NCBI RefSeq assembly: GCF_003463065.1
Contig: NZ_QSCM01000007.1
Coordinates: forward strand, 29,827 to 93,826
Direction: 5' to 3'
DNA: 64,000 nt
Source: Blautia sp. OF03-15BH
GTDB lineage: Bacteria; Bacillota; Clostridia; Lachnospirales; Lachnospiraceae
How positions within the stretch are numbered: the stretch's first letter is position 1; each line of letters opens with the position of its first letter. Position numbers and translations under genes: made by a program. Of this stretch, positions 42,449 through 50,914 are shown piece by piece. Below the pieces are notes generated by a model that was given only the letters and a program-made list of their open reading frames with translations, was not told the DNA's origin and did no database searches.

Positions 42449-43078
42449 ATGATCTACAGAAAATGGAAAGGAAGGCTTCTGCTTTTTCTTGCAGGGCTTT
42501 TTGCGGCACTGTTGTTTATCAGCCAGGCGGCAGCAGCGGGACACATTGAGGAAAAGGTGCTCCGCCTCCATGTGATCGCAAACAGTGACAGTGAAGCGGA
42601 TCAAAAACTGAAACTTAAGGTCAGGGATCAGGTGCTTGCAGCTTTACAGCCGCTTCTTGAAAAGACAGAAGACCTTGGCAGCAGTGAAGCCATCGTACGG
42701 GAACATTTATCTGAGATCGAAGCGCTTGCCGGAGCAGTTGTCCGGGAAGAAAAACCGGGGGAAAAGGTGACAGCAGAGCTGATCAATACCCGCTTTCCGG
42801 AAAAAACATATGGGGACTGTACATTTCCTGCAGGAAATTATGACGCCCTCCGGATCTGTATCGGAGAGGCGAAGGGAAAAAACTGGTGGTGCGTGCTTTT
42901 TCCAAGCCTCTGTTTTGTGGATACGGTCCATGGCATCGTGCCGGAGGAATCCAGACAGCTGCTTCAAAAGGTGCTGACGGAGGAAGAATACGAAAGTCTT
43001 TTTACTCCCGGGAAAAGTGAATACAAAATCCGATGGAAGGCGGCCGAGATCTGGCAGGCGATTTTTGAACGCAGATAA
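42449..43078 (+). CDS. spoIIR: Stage II sporulation protein R
   Basis: 209 aa from ATG 42449 (GGAGG 7 nt upstream). N-terminal signal/anchor (~8-30), then the SpoIIR core: VLRLHVIANSDSEADQKLKL, VRDQVL, a central FPEKTYGD...FPAGNYDALRI, and GKNWWCVLFPSLCF. It is made in the forespore and secreted into the intermembrane space to trigger SpoIIGA, which processes pro-sigma-E in the mother cell. Presence shows that the organism belongs to a spore-forming lineage. Confidence 0.95.
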   Translation: MIYRKWKGRLLLFLAGLFAALLFISQAAAAGHIEEKVLRLHVIANSDSEADQKLKLKVRDQVLAALQPLLEKTEDLGSSEAIVREHLSEIEALAGAVVREEKPGEKVTAELINTRFPEKTYGDCTFPAGNYDALRICIGEAKGKNWWCVLFPSLCFVDTVHGIVPEESRQLLQKVLTEEEYESLFTPGKSEYKIRWKAAEIWQAIFERR

Positions 43079-43080
43079 GC

Positions 43081-43228
43081 ATTCCCCCGCTTCAAGTGCG
43101 CGGAGCACTAAGCGGCGGGTGAGGGGGGAGGCTTAGTCAGTGGGAGTTGAAAGCTCCCACTGACAGATCGCGAAGCGACTGCGTTCATGAGCAAGTAGCG
43201 AAGCGGATTGCGAATGTCCACTTTACTG
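43081..43228 (+). repeat. Composite repeat block with interspersed repeat copy 6
   Basis: 43081-43117 is the ATTC-CGC-TCAAGTGC hairpin module seen at 25611. 43136-43163 is a hairpin CAGTGGGAG/CTCCCACTG. 43162-43228 is the interspersed repeat, nearly identical to the copy at 29868. (Copy 5 is inside the 35700 element.) The block fills the gap between spoIIR and the convergent typA. Confidence 0.75.
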
Positions 43229-43241
43229 ACAGTCACGAACG

Positions 43242-43271
43242 AAAAAAAGACCCCGAAAAAATCCGGGGTCT
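43242..43271 (-). terminator. Terminator of typA
   Basis: CGGGGTCT/AGACCCCG hairpin (43248-43271); on the minus strand it is followed by a run of T. Confidence 0.88.
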
Positions 43272-43276
43272 GATTT

Positions 43277-45109
43277 TTATGCGTTTTTATTTTTGAAAGA
43301 AGCTCTCTTTCTTAAAGTAGGATCGAGGATCTTCTTGCGGATACGAAGAGACTTGGGAGTAACCTCAAGAAGCTCGTCGCTGTCGATGAACTCCAGGCAC
43401 TGCTCCAGGCTCATGATCTTGGGCGGTGTCAGCTTCAGTGCTTCATCCGATCCGGAGGAACGGGTGTTAGTCAGATGCTTGGTCTTGCAGACGTTGAGCT
43501 CAATATCCTCCGGTTTTCCGCTCTGGCCGATGACCATACCGGCATAAACCTTGGTACCGGGCTCGATGAAGAGGGTACCGCGGTCCTGAGCATTGAACAG
43601 ACCGTAGGCAACGGCCTCGCCACTCTCAAAGGCGATCAGGGAGCCCTGTTTACGGAACTGGATATCTCCCTTATACGGAGCATAGCCGTCGAAGATGGAG
43701 TTCATGATACCGTTACCCTTGGTATCGGTCATGAATTCCCCACGGTAGCCGATGAGTCCGCGGGCAGGAATGGAGAACTGCAGACGGGTGTTTCCGCTGT
43801 TGTTTACGCTCATTCCCTGCAGCTCACCTTTCCGGAGAGCCAGCTTCTGGATGACGTTTCCGGAGAATTCGTCAGGAACATCGATGTATACAAGCTCCAT
43901 GGGCTCCAGCTTTTTACCGCGTTCGTCCGTATGGTAGATAACCTCTGCCTTACTTACGGCAAATTCATAACCCTCACGGCGCATATTCTCGATGAGGACG
44001 GACAGATGAAGCTCACCACGGCCGGAAACCTTGAAGGCCTCGGTGGTCTCAGTCTCTTCCACACGGAGGCTGACATCCGTATTCAGCTCACGGAACAGAC
44101 GGTCTCTTAAGTGACGGGAGGTAACAAATTTTCCTTCCTGACCGGCCATGGGACTGTCATTTACGACGAAATGCATGGAGATCGTCGGCTCGGAAATCTT
44201 CTGGAAGGGGATCGCTTCTACATGATCCGGCGAACACAGGGTATCACCGATGTGGAGATCGGAAATACCGGAGATGGCCACGATGGAGCCAACGGTAGCT
44301 TCACTGACCTCAACTTTGTTCAGACCGTCAAACTCGTAGAGCTTGCTGATCTTTACACGGCGCTGCTTGTCCGGCTCATGATGGTTGACAAGGACGCAGT
44401 CCTGATTGACCTTGATGACACCGTTCTCTACTTTACCGACACCGATACGTCCAACGTATTCGTTATAGTCGATGGTACTGATCAGGATCTGGGTTCCGGC
44501 AGTCTCATCACCTTCGGGAGCGGGGATATAGCTCAGAATTGTCTCAAAAAGGGGCACCATGTCGCTGGATTTTTTGGTCAGATCCAGGGTGGCAAAACCA
44601 CTCTTTGCGGAAGCATAGACAAAGGGACAGTCCAGCTGCTCATCGGAAGCATCCAGATCCATCAGAAGCTCCAGAACCTCATCCACGACTTCATCCGGAC
44701 GGGCTTCCGGACGGTCGATCTTGTTGATACAGACAATAACAGGAAGATCCAGATCCAGAGCCTTGCTCAGTACGAAACGGGTCTGGGGCATGGGACCTTC
44801 GAAGGCGTCAACGACAAGGATAACGCCGTTTACCATTTTAAGGACACGCTCTACCTCACCGCCGAAATCTGCATGGCCCGGGGTATCGATGATGTTAATT
44901 TTTGTATCTTTATAAAAGACTGCCGTGTTTTTAGAAAGAATCGTGATTCCACGCTCTCTTTCGATGGCATTGGAGTCCATGACACGTTCAGCGACTTCCT
45001 GGTTTGCGCGGAAAACGCCGCTCTGTTTCAAGAGCTCGTCCACAAGAGTCGTTTTACCGTGGTCTACATGAGCGATAATCGCAATGTTACGCACATCTTC
45101 TCTTTTCAT
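43277..45109 (-). CDS. typA: Ribosome-associated GTPase TypA/BipA
   Basis: 610 aa, full length. G1 AHVDHGKTT, G2 RERGITI, G3 DTPGHADFGGEVERV, G4 NKIDR and G5-like YASAKSG. EF-G-like domains follow, with the TypA C-terminal domain beginning EGYEFAVSKAEVIY. It acts in ribosome assembly and stress or cold adaptation. LepA and EF-G are excluded by domain order and length. The ribosome site is GAGAGG about 12 nt upstream. It is monocistronic between a repeat block and the divergent SSB-like gene. Confidence 0.97.
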   Translation of the reverse strand: MKREDVRNIAIIAHVDHGKTTLVDELLKQSGVFRANQEVAERVMDSNAIERERGITILSKNTAVFYKDTKINIIDTPGHADFGGEVERVLKMVNGVILVVDAFEGPMPQTRFVLSKALDLDLPVIVCINKIDRPEARPDEVVDEVLELLMDLDASDEQLDCPFVYASAKSGFATLDLTKKSSDMVPLFETILSYIPAPEGDETAGTQILISTIDYNEYVGRIGVGKVENGVIKVNQDCVLVNHHEPDKQRRVKISKLYEFDGLNKVEVSEATVGSIVAISGISDLHIGDTLCSPDHVEAIPFQKISEPTISMHFVVNDSPMAGQEGKFVTSRHLRDRLFRELNTDVSLRVEETETTEAFKVSGRGELHLSVLIENMRREGYEFAVSKAEVIYHTDERGKKLEPMELVYIDVPDEFSGNVIQKLALRKGELQGMSVNNSGNTRLQFSIPARGLIGYRGEFMTDTKGNGIMNSIFDGYAPYKGDIQFRKQGSLIAFESGEAVAYGLFNAQDRGTLFIEPGTKVYAGMVIGQSGKPEDIELNVCKTKHLTNTRSSGSDEALKLTPPKIMSLEQCLEFIDSDELLEVTPKSLRIRKKILDPTLRKRASFKNKNA

Positions 45110-45360
45110 AAAATATCGTTCCTCTCAAGAAAGAATCTCTTCTACTTATATGTTTATCAGTTCACAACTAATCCAGTTTATCATATTTTTTCAGGATTAC
45201 AAGGGGCTTTTGAAAAAAAATAGATTTTCCGGAAAAGAGTTCTAAAGTGAAAAAGAAGTGCATAGATATACTTACTAAGTAAACGCTTCGGAGGAAAAAC
45301 CGTTTCCGACGGAGACTGCTTACAGGAGATTACGGGAAAGAGAAGGGAGAAGATTTATCT

Positions 45361-45984
45361 ATGGATAAAATTATTGAAAACAATCAGGTAACTGTCATGG
45401 GCGAGATCGCTTCGGAATTTGAATTCAGCCATGAGGTGTTTGGCGAAGGCTTTTACATGCTGGAGCTTCTGGTAAAACGCCTGAGTGACTCCTTTGACCG
45501 GATTCCGGTGATGATCTCGGAACGTCTCATTGATGTGACAAAGGATTACCGGGGAGAATTCATACAGATCTCCGGTCAGTTCCGGTCGTATAACCGTCAT
45601 GAGGAGAAGAAAAACCGTCTGGTGCTGTCTGTTTTTGCAAGAGAGGCTGTTTTTGCAGAGGCGACGGATGATAAGATAAAAAGCAACCAGATTTTTCTGG
45701 ACGGTTTTATCTGCAAACCGCCGGTCTACCGGAAAACACCTCTGGGCAGGGAAATCGCAGATATGCTGGTAGCGGTAAACAGACCTTATGGGAAATCGGA
45801 TTATATCCCCTGTATTTCCTGGGGAAGAAATGCCCGCTTCGCCGCCAATTTTGAAGTGGGGAGCCGGGTGCAGATCTGGGGAAGGATCCAGAGCCGGGAA
45901 TATGTAAAAAGACTGGAAGACGACCGGACGGAAAAACGGACCGCCTATGAAGTATCCGTCAGCAAACTGGAAGAGATCTGCTGA
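45361..45984 (+). CDS. SSB-like protein with two OB folds
   Basis: 207 aa. Two OB-fold units can be seen: residues ~5-100 (NNQVTVMGEIASEFEFSHE ... FIQISGQFRSYNR) and ~115-205 (NQIFLDGFICKPPVYRKTPLGREIADM ... IPCISWGRN ... VQIWGRIQSREY). The second matches the SSB core. The acidic DDDIPF-type tail of housekeeping SSB is absent, and the protein ends LEEIC. It probably binds single-stranded DNA in an accessory role. The 250-bp upstream region contains a perfect TTACTAAGTAA dyad at 45272-45282 next to a TATACT, a possible operator. Confidence 0.8.
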   Translation: MDKIIENNQVTVMGEIASEFEFSHEVFGEGFYMLELLVKRLSDSFDRIPVMISERLIDVTKDYRGEFIQISGQFRSYNRHEEKKNRLVLSVFAREAVFAEATDDKIKSNQIFLDGFICKPPVYRKTPLGREIADMLVAVNRPYGKSDYIPCISWGRNARFAANFEVGSRVQIWGRIQSREYVKRLEDDRTEKRTAYEVSVSKLEEIC

Positions 45985-46149
45985 CAGTTCCGGAAAGCAG
46001 TAAGATGTGCGAACCGTTTTCCGTCAGAGCAGGGTTAAAATCCTCTTGTAAATCCATGGGAAGTGTAGTAAGATGGTCTGGCTCAAAATGAAAAAAGGTT
46101 GATTTTCCGTTGCAGGGCGAAACCCCTCCGGGAAAAAAGAGGTGCGGAA

Positions 46150-46680
46150 ATGGATAAAGGTACAGTACATATTTACTGTGGAAAAGGAAAAGGAAAAACC
46201 ACCGCTGCGATCGGCCAGGCCATCAAAGCTGCCTGTGAAGGCCGGAATGTGGTATTTATTGAATTTCTGAAGGCGAAGGAGGAAGACGAACTTGGTTTTC
46301 TCAAACGCCTGGAACCGGAGATCAAGGTTTTCCGTTTCGAAAAATTCCAGGAATCCTTTGATGAGCTTCCGGAAGAGAAAAGGGCGGAAGAGATCCAGAA
46401 TATGAAGAATGCTCTGAATTTTGCCAGAAAAGTTCTGGTAACGGAGGAGTGTGATGTGCTGATCCTGGATGAGGTTCTGGGGCTGATCCCCTATGGAATC
46501 GCGGGAGAAGCAGAGCTTCGGAATCTTCTGGAGGTCAGAAGCGCATCCACAGATCTTTATATGACCGGTGTTTACGGAGCCAGAGAGATCTGGGATGCCG
46601 TGGACGAGGTGACAGAACTGGTTGCTCACAAAAGCCTGGTCCAGGACAGCAAAACAGCGGTTGACAAGGAAAATCAATAA
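46150..46680 (+). CDS. ATP:corrinoid adenosyltransferase-like P-loop protein
   Basis: 176 aa from ATG 46150 (GAGGTG upstream). BtuR/CobO/CobP family: VHIYCGKGKGKTTAAIGQA (P-loop), FIEFLKAKEEDELGFLKRL, and the Walker-B-like DVLILDEVLGLI with the late TGVYGAREIWDAVDEVTEL. It would adenosylate cobalamin precursors. No cobalamin riboswitch or other cobalamin gene is present here, and the dapA promoter lies in its last codons, so it is expressed separately. Confidence 0.85.
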   Translation: MDKGTVHIYCGKGKGKTTAAIGQAIKAACEGRNVVFIEFLKAKEEDELGFLKRLEPEIKVFRFEKFQESFDELPEEKRAEEIQNMKNALNFARKVLVTEECDVLILDEVLGLIPYGIAGEAELRNLLEVRSASTDLYMTGVYGAREIWDAVDEVTELVAHKSLVQDSKTAVDKENQ

Positions 46681-46689
46681 TGATATAGT
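46661..46689 (+). promoter_or_regulatory. Promoter of dapAB
   Basis: TTGACA (46661-46666), 17-bp spacer, TATAGT (46684-46689), overlapping the 3' end of the preceding gene. Confidence 0.85.
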
Positions 46690-46715
46690 TAAGAAAAACG
46701 GGGGATTTTCCCGTG

Positions 46716-46887
46716 GTTTGACAGAGGTTGCGTATTTCATCAGTAGTCTGCCGGATGTGGCCCGCACAGAGGAAAGCAGGAGAAAGGGAAAGACGCCGAA
46801 AGTGAAGGAATGGGTTTCCGGATCTTGGGCATGCAGTGAAAAACTGTATGACTGTCATCGTTGATACGATGGAGCGCTGATCAGGAC
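46716..46887 (+). promoter_or_regulatory. Lysine riboswitch (L-box)
   Basis: L-box landmarks in order: GACAGAGGTTGCG, ATCAGTAGTC, GAGAAAGGGAAAGACGCCGA then AAGTGAAGG, GGGCATGCAGTGAAAAACTG, TGACTGTCAT and ATGGAGCGCTG. This is the five-way-junction lysine aptamer. It sits between the promoter and dapA, where lysine would terminate transcription of its own pathway. Confidence 0.93.
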
Positions 46888-46948
46888 AGAAAATATTCAG
46901 GAAATAGAGAGTTTGTCAGGATAGCTTTCTATTCATGATGCAGGATGA

Positions 46949-46986
46949 TCGGGGACAGACTTCATCGGGTCTGTCCCCTGTTTTAT
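46949..46986 (+). terminator. L-box terminator
   Basis: GGGGACAGAC (46951-46960) pairs with GTCTGTCCCC (46969-46978), then TGTTTTAT. A second hairpin (AAATCC/GGATTT around CGCC/GGCG, 47008-47043) with a T-run ends just before the dapA ribosome site. Confidence 0.85.
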
Positions 46987-47061
46987 GTCAGAGCATGAAG
47001 TAAATCGAAATCCCATCGCCAAAGGCGGTTTTACTGGATTTTTTTGTAAGGAGGAAATGAA

Positions 47062-47955
47062 ATGGCAATTTTCAAAGGAGCCGGTGTTGCAATCGTGACA
47101 CCTATGAAAGCGGACGGAGAAGTAAATTATGATGTTTTAGGAGAGATGCTGGAGGCACAGATCCAGGGTGGGACCGATGCCATCATCATCTGTGGCACCA
47201 CAGGTGAATCTGCAACCCTCACAGAAGAGGAGCATTCCGCAGTGATTCGCTATGCGATCAAAAAAGTCAACAAACGGATCCCGGTAATCGCAGGTACCGG
47301 TTCTAATTGTACGGCTACTGCCATCAAACTTTCCAAAGAGGCAGAAAAAGACGGGGCAGACGGCCTTCTGCTGGTAACTCCGTATTACAACAAAGCAACC
47401 CAGAACGGTCTGATTGCTCACTATACGGCAATCGCAAACGCAGTGAACATCCCTATCATCCTTTATAATGTGCCCAGCCGTACCGGCTGTAATCTTCTGC
47501 CGGAGACCATTGCAAAACTGGTGAAAAACGTAAAAAATATCGTAGGTGTGAAAGAGGCCAGTGGAAATATTTCTCAGATCGCCAAGGTGAAACTTCTCTG
47601 TGGTGATGATATTGATCTCTATTCCGGAAACGACGACCAGGTAGTACCCATCCTTTCTCTGGGTGGAATCGGAGTGATCTCTGTACTTTCAAATGTGGCT
47701 CCGAGAGAAACGCATGATATGGTTATGGATTACCTGAACGGAGATCTGGAGAAGGCAAGAGAGATGCAGCTGAAGGCACTTCCGCTGATCAATGCGCTGT
47801 TCTCTGAAGTAAACCCGATCCCGGTGAAAAAAGCGATGAGCTTCATGGGCTGGGAAGCAGGTCCTCTTCGTGCTCCCTTAAGTGAGATGGAGGATGCTCA
47901 CGCAGAAGTCCTCAGGCAGGCAATGAAGGATTTCGGCATCAAAGTAGTGGACTGA
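47062..47955 (+). CDS. dapA: 4-hydroxy-tetrahydrodipicolinate synthase
   Basis: 297 aa, full length. GTTGESATLTEEEH (threonine of the relay), LYNVPSRTGCN (Tyr) and the Schiff-base Lys in IVGVKEASGN. It condenses pyruvate with aspartate semialdehyde, the first step to diaminopimelate and lysine. RBS AAGGAGG. dapB follows after 26 nt. Control by the L-box upstream fits this step being the pathway entry. Confidence 0.97.
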   Translation: MAIFKGAGVAIVTPMKADGEVNYDVLGEMLEAQIQGGTDAIIICGTTGESATLTEEEHSAVIRYAIKKVNKRIPVIAGTGSNCTATAIKLSKEAEKDGADGLLLVTPYYNKATQNGLIAHYTAIANAVNIPIILYNVPSRTGCNLLPETIAKLVKNVKNIVGVKEASGNISQIAKVKLLCGDDIDLYSGNDDQVVPILSLGGIGVISVLSNVAPRETHDMVMDYLNGDLEKAREMQLKALPLINALFSEVNPIPVKKAMSFMGWEAGPLRAPLSEMEDAHAEVLRQAMKDFGIKVVD

Positions 47956-47981
47956 AAAGCCTGAAATACGGAGGAAGAAAA

Positions 47982-48740
47982 ATGGTCAGAATTATCATGC
48001 ATGGCTGTAACGGTCATATGGGCCAGGTGATCACTGGCATTGTAAAAGAAGATAAAGATGCACAGATCGTGGCTGGTATCGATCTGGTGGATAACCGTGA
48101 CAATGGCTATCCGGTATTTACCAGCTTAAAAGACTGTGATGTGGAAGCGGACGTAGTGATTGATTTCGCTTCTGCAAAGGCAGAGGACGCTCTGATCGAG
48201 TGCTGTGTGGAGAAAAAACTGCCGGTAGTCGTTTGTACGACAGGGCTTTCCGAGGAGCAGCTTCAGAAAATCCGTGAGGCATCCAAAGAAGTGGCTGTAC
48301 TGAAATCTGCAAATATGTCTCTCGGAGTGAACACTCTTCTGAAGCTTCTTCAGGATGCTGCCAAAGTTCTGGCTCCGGCCGGTTTTGATATGGAGATCGT
48401 AGAGAAGCACCATAAGCATAAAGTAGATGCACCCAGCGGAACTGCTATTGCTATGGCAGACAGCATCAATGAGGCTTTGGGAAATGAGTATACCTATACG
48501 TATGACCGCAGCGGCCGCCGTCAGGAGCGTGATCCGAAAGAGATCGGTATTTCTGCTGTCCGCGGCGGAAATATCGTGGGTGAGCACGAAGTGATCTTTG
48601 CCGGACTGGACGAGGTCATTGAATTCAAACATACGGCATATTCCAAAGCAGTATTTGCCAAAGGCGCGGTATCAGCAGCCAAGTTCCTGAAAGGAAAAGG
48701 CCCCGGTTACTACGATATGAGCGATGTGATCAACGGATAA
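47982..48740 (+). CDS. dapB: 4-hydroxy-tetrahydrodipicolinate reductase
   Basis: 252 aa. NAD(P)H-binding GCNGHMGQ at 8-15, and the DapB signature EKHHKHKVDAPSGTA with catalytic His and Lys. It reduces the DapA product. Same transcription unit as dapA under the L-box; the spacing is 26 nt and GGAGG is present. Confidence 0.97.
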   Translation: MVRIIMHGCNGHMGQVITGIVKEDKDAQIVAGIDLVDNRDNGYPVFTSLKDCDVEADVVIDFASAKAEDALIECCVEKKLPVVVCTTGLSEEQLQKIREASKEVAVLKSANMSLGVNTLLKLLQDAAKVLAPAGFDMEIVEKHHKHKVDAPSGTAIAMADSINEALGNEYTYTYDRSGRRQERDPKEIGISAVRGGNIVGEHEVIFAGLDEVIEFKHTAYSKAVFAKGAVSAAKFLKGKGPGYYDMSDVING

Positions 48741-48754
48741 AAGAAACAGAAAGA

Positions 48755-48787
48755 AAACGCTGTACCTTTTTGGTATGGCGTTTTTTT
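48755..48787 (+). terminator. Terminator after dapB
   Basis: ACGCTGTACC pairs with GGTATGGCGT (G-T pairs included), followed by a 7-T run. Confidence 0.85.
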
Positions 48788-48809
48788 CAGAGAGCGAAGG
48801 AGCATTTTT

Positions 48810-50768
48810 ATGGAAAAAGAAATGGAACTGAAATACCTGAAAAGCCTTGCAAAGCTCTATCCAAGTGTGGCTGCGGCTTCCACGGAGATCATCAATCTTC
48901 AGTCTGTGTTGAATCTGCCAAAAGGAACGGAGCATTTCATGACAGACATCCATGGAGAATATGAACAGTTTTTTCATGTGCTGAAAAACGGTTCCGGTTC
49001 TGTGAAAAAGAAGATCAATGAAGAGTTTGGCAACACCTTAAGTAAAAAAGATAAGAGTGGTCTGGCTACGCTCATTTATTATCCGGAGCTGAAAGTGGAG
49101 CTGGTGGAAAAAACGGAAGAAAATCTGGAGGACTGGTATAAGATCACACTTCACCGTCTGATCCAGATCTGTAAAAGGGTATCCAGTAAATATACCAGAG
49201 CCAAGGTACGGAAAATGCTGCCGCCGGATTTTGCGTATGTGATCGAGGAGCTTATTACAGAGAAAGAAGAACTGCTGGACAAGGAAGCCTACTATAATGC
49301 CATCATCAGCACCATCATCCGTGTGGGAAGCGCAAGAGAATTTATCATTGCCCTCAGCAATCTGATCCAGCGCCTGGCAGTGGATCACATCCATATCGTG
49401 GGAGATATCTTTGACCGGGGACCGGGACCGCATCTGATCATGGATAAACTCATGAGTTACCATTCTGTGGATATCCAGTGGGGAAATCATGATGTCGTGT
49501 GGATGGGAGCTGCCGCCGGTCATCTGGCCTGTATTGCCAACGTCATCCGGGTTGCCTGCCGGTACGGAAATCTTGACATGCTGGAGGAGGGCTATGGCAT
49601 CAACCTGATCCCGCTGGCAAATTTTGCCACCTCCGTGTATGGCTCTGATCCCTGCGAGTGCTTCAAGATCCATTATACGCCAAGCGAGTACAATACCAGC
49701 GATCTGGCCTGGGATCTCAGGATCCAGAAAGCGATTTCTGTCATCATGTTCAAGCTGGAAGGGCAGATCATCCGGGAAAATCCGGAGTTTGAGATGGAAG
49801 ATGAGCTTTTCCTGGACAAGCTGGATCTGGAAAAGGGAACAGTGAAGATCCGGGGAAAGGATTATACCCTTCTGGACAGTCGTTTTCCGACGGTGGATCC
49901 GAAGGATCCTTATGCTCTGACGCCGGAGGAGGCTGAGGTCATGGAGAGGCTTCAGTCTGCCTTCCTGAAATGCGAAAAACTCCAGCGTCATGTACGTTTT
50001 CTGTATACAAACGGAAGTCTGTACAAGGTATTTAATGGAAATCTTCTTTATCACGGCTGTGTGCCTCTGAATAATGACGGAACCTTCCGGAAAGTGCGGA
50101 TCTTCGGGAAGGATTACAGCGGCAAAGCCCTTTATGATATCCTGGAGGTTTATGCCCGCAAAGGCTACTATTCCATGGATAAAGAGGAGAAGAAAAAGGG
50201 ACGGAATATTCTCTGGTATATCTGGAAAAATAAAAATTCACCGGTTTACGGAAAAGACCGGATGACTACCTTTGAACGTTATTTTGTGGCGGAACCGGAG
50301 ACTCATGTGGAGCAGAAAAATCCTTATTATGCGTATCTCAATGAGGAACGGGTCATCGACAGGATCCTGACAGAGTTTGGACTGGATCCGGAAAATGCCC
50401 ATATCGTCAACGGGCATATGCCAGTGAAGGTGGTAAAAGGTGAGACTCCCATCAAATGCAACGGAAAGCTCTTTATCATTGACGGTGGTTTTTCCAAGGC
50501 TTATCAGAAGGTGACCGGCATTGCAGGTTATACGCTTGTATACAATTCATATGGTCTTCTTCTGGTGGCGCACGATCCGTTTGTTTCCGTGGAGGAGGCA
50601 GTGCGTACAGAATCCGATATCCATTCGCAGAGCATGCTGGTGGAGCGGACCTTTCAGCGTCTGACGGTGGCGGATACGGATGCCGGAAAGGAGATCCAGG
50701 AGAGGATCCATGATCTGGAAGAGCTTCTTCATGCCTACCGCTCCGGTGAGATAACGGAGAAAAATTAA
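48810..50768 (+). CDS. fbp: Fructose-1,6-bisphosphatase, class III
   Basis: 652 aa, the normal size of the Firmicutes class III enzyme. Calcineurin-like metal motifs: TDIHGEYEQF, VGDIFDRGPGPH, WGNHDVVWMGAAAGH and a C-terminal GGFSKAYQ / HSQSMLVERT block. It dephosphorylates fructose-1,6-bisphosphate in gluconeogenesis, the step opposing the phosphofructokinase encoded at 14.7 kb. RBS GAAGGAG. It is monocistronic between two terminators. Confidence 0.95.
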   Translation: MEKEMELKYLKSLAKLYPSVAAASTEIINLQSVLNLPKGTEHFMTDIHGEYEQFFHVLKNGSGSVKKKINEEFGNTLSKKDKSGLATLIYYPELKVELVEKTEENLEDWYKITLHRLIQICKRVSSKYTRAKVRKMLPPDFAYVIEELITEKEELLDKEAYYNAIISTIIRVGSAREFIIALSNLIQRLAVDHIHIVGDIFDRGPGPHLIMDKLMSYHSVDIQWGNHDVVWMGAAAGHLACIANVIRVACRYGNLDMLEEGYGINLIPLANFATSVYGSDPCECFKIHYTPSEYNTSDLAWDLRIQKAISVIMFKLEGQIIRENPEFEMEDELFLDKLDLEKGTVKIRGKDYTLLDSRFPTVDPKDPYALTPEEAEVMERLQSAFLKCEKLQRHVRFLYTNGSLYKVFNGNLLYHGCVPLNNDGTFRKVRIFGKDYSGKALYDILEVYARKGYYSMDKEEKKKGRNILWYIWKNKNSPVYGKDRMTTFERYFVAEPETHVEQKNPYYAYLNEERVIDRILTEFGLDPENAHIVNGHMPVKVVKGETPIKCNGKLFIIDGGFSKAYQKVTGIAGYTLVYNSYGLLLVAHDPFVSVEEAVRTESDIHSQSMLVERTFQRLTVADTDAGKEIQERIHDLEELLHAYRSGEITEKN

Positions 50769-50831
50769 GGCTGCCCGGTACTCTGCCTTGATTCCATCAA
50801 AGATTCATGATAAACTTTTCTTATCGAAGGG

Positions 50832-50876
50832 AAAAGCTCCATCAGACGGCGCAACGGCTCTCTGATGGAGCTTTTT
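50832..50876 (+). terminator. Terminator after fbp
   Basis: AAAAGCTCCATCAGA (50832-50846) pairs with TCTGATGGAGCTTTTT (50861-50876). Confidence 0.9.
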
Positions 50877-50914
50877 CTGAGTGTCTGCTTTACTAAAACC
50901 AAAGGAGGAACAAT

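Noticed and set aside
19653..43228. CRISPR array made of the interspersed repeats
   Set aside because: The copies are kilobases apart with genes in between, not regularly spaced, and no cas gene is present.
44111..45223. 370-codon open frame antisense to typA
   Set aside because: It is fully explained by typA on the minus strand. It has no domain match by eye and no ribosome site.
45985..46149. Cobalamin riboswitch upstream of the CobO-like gene
   Set aside because: The B12-box and the aptamer layout are not found; the interval is too short.
46622..46864. Short open frame between the CobO-like gene and dapA
   Set aside because: It overlaps the L-box aptamer and has no ribosome site.
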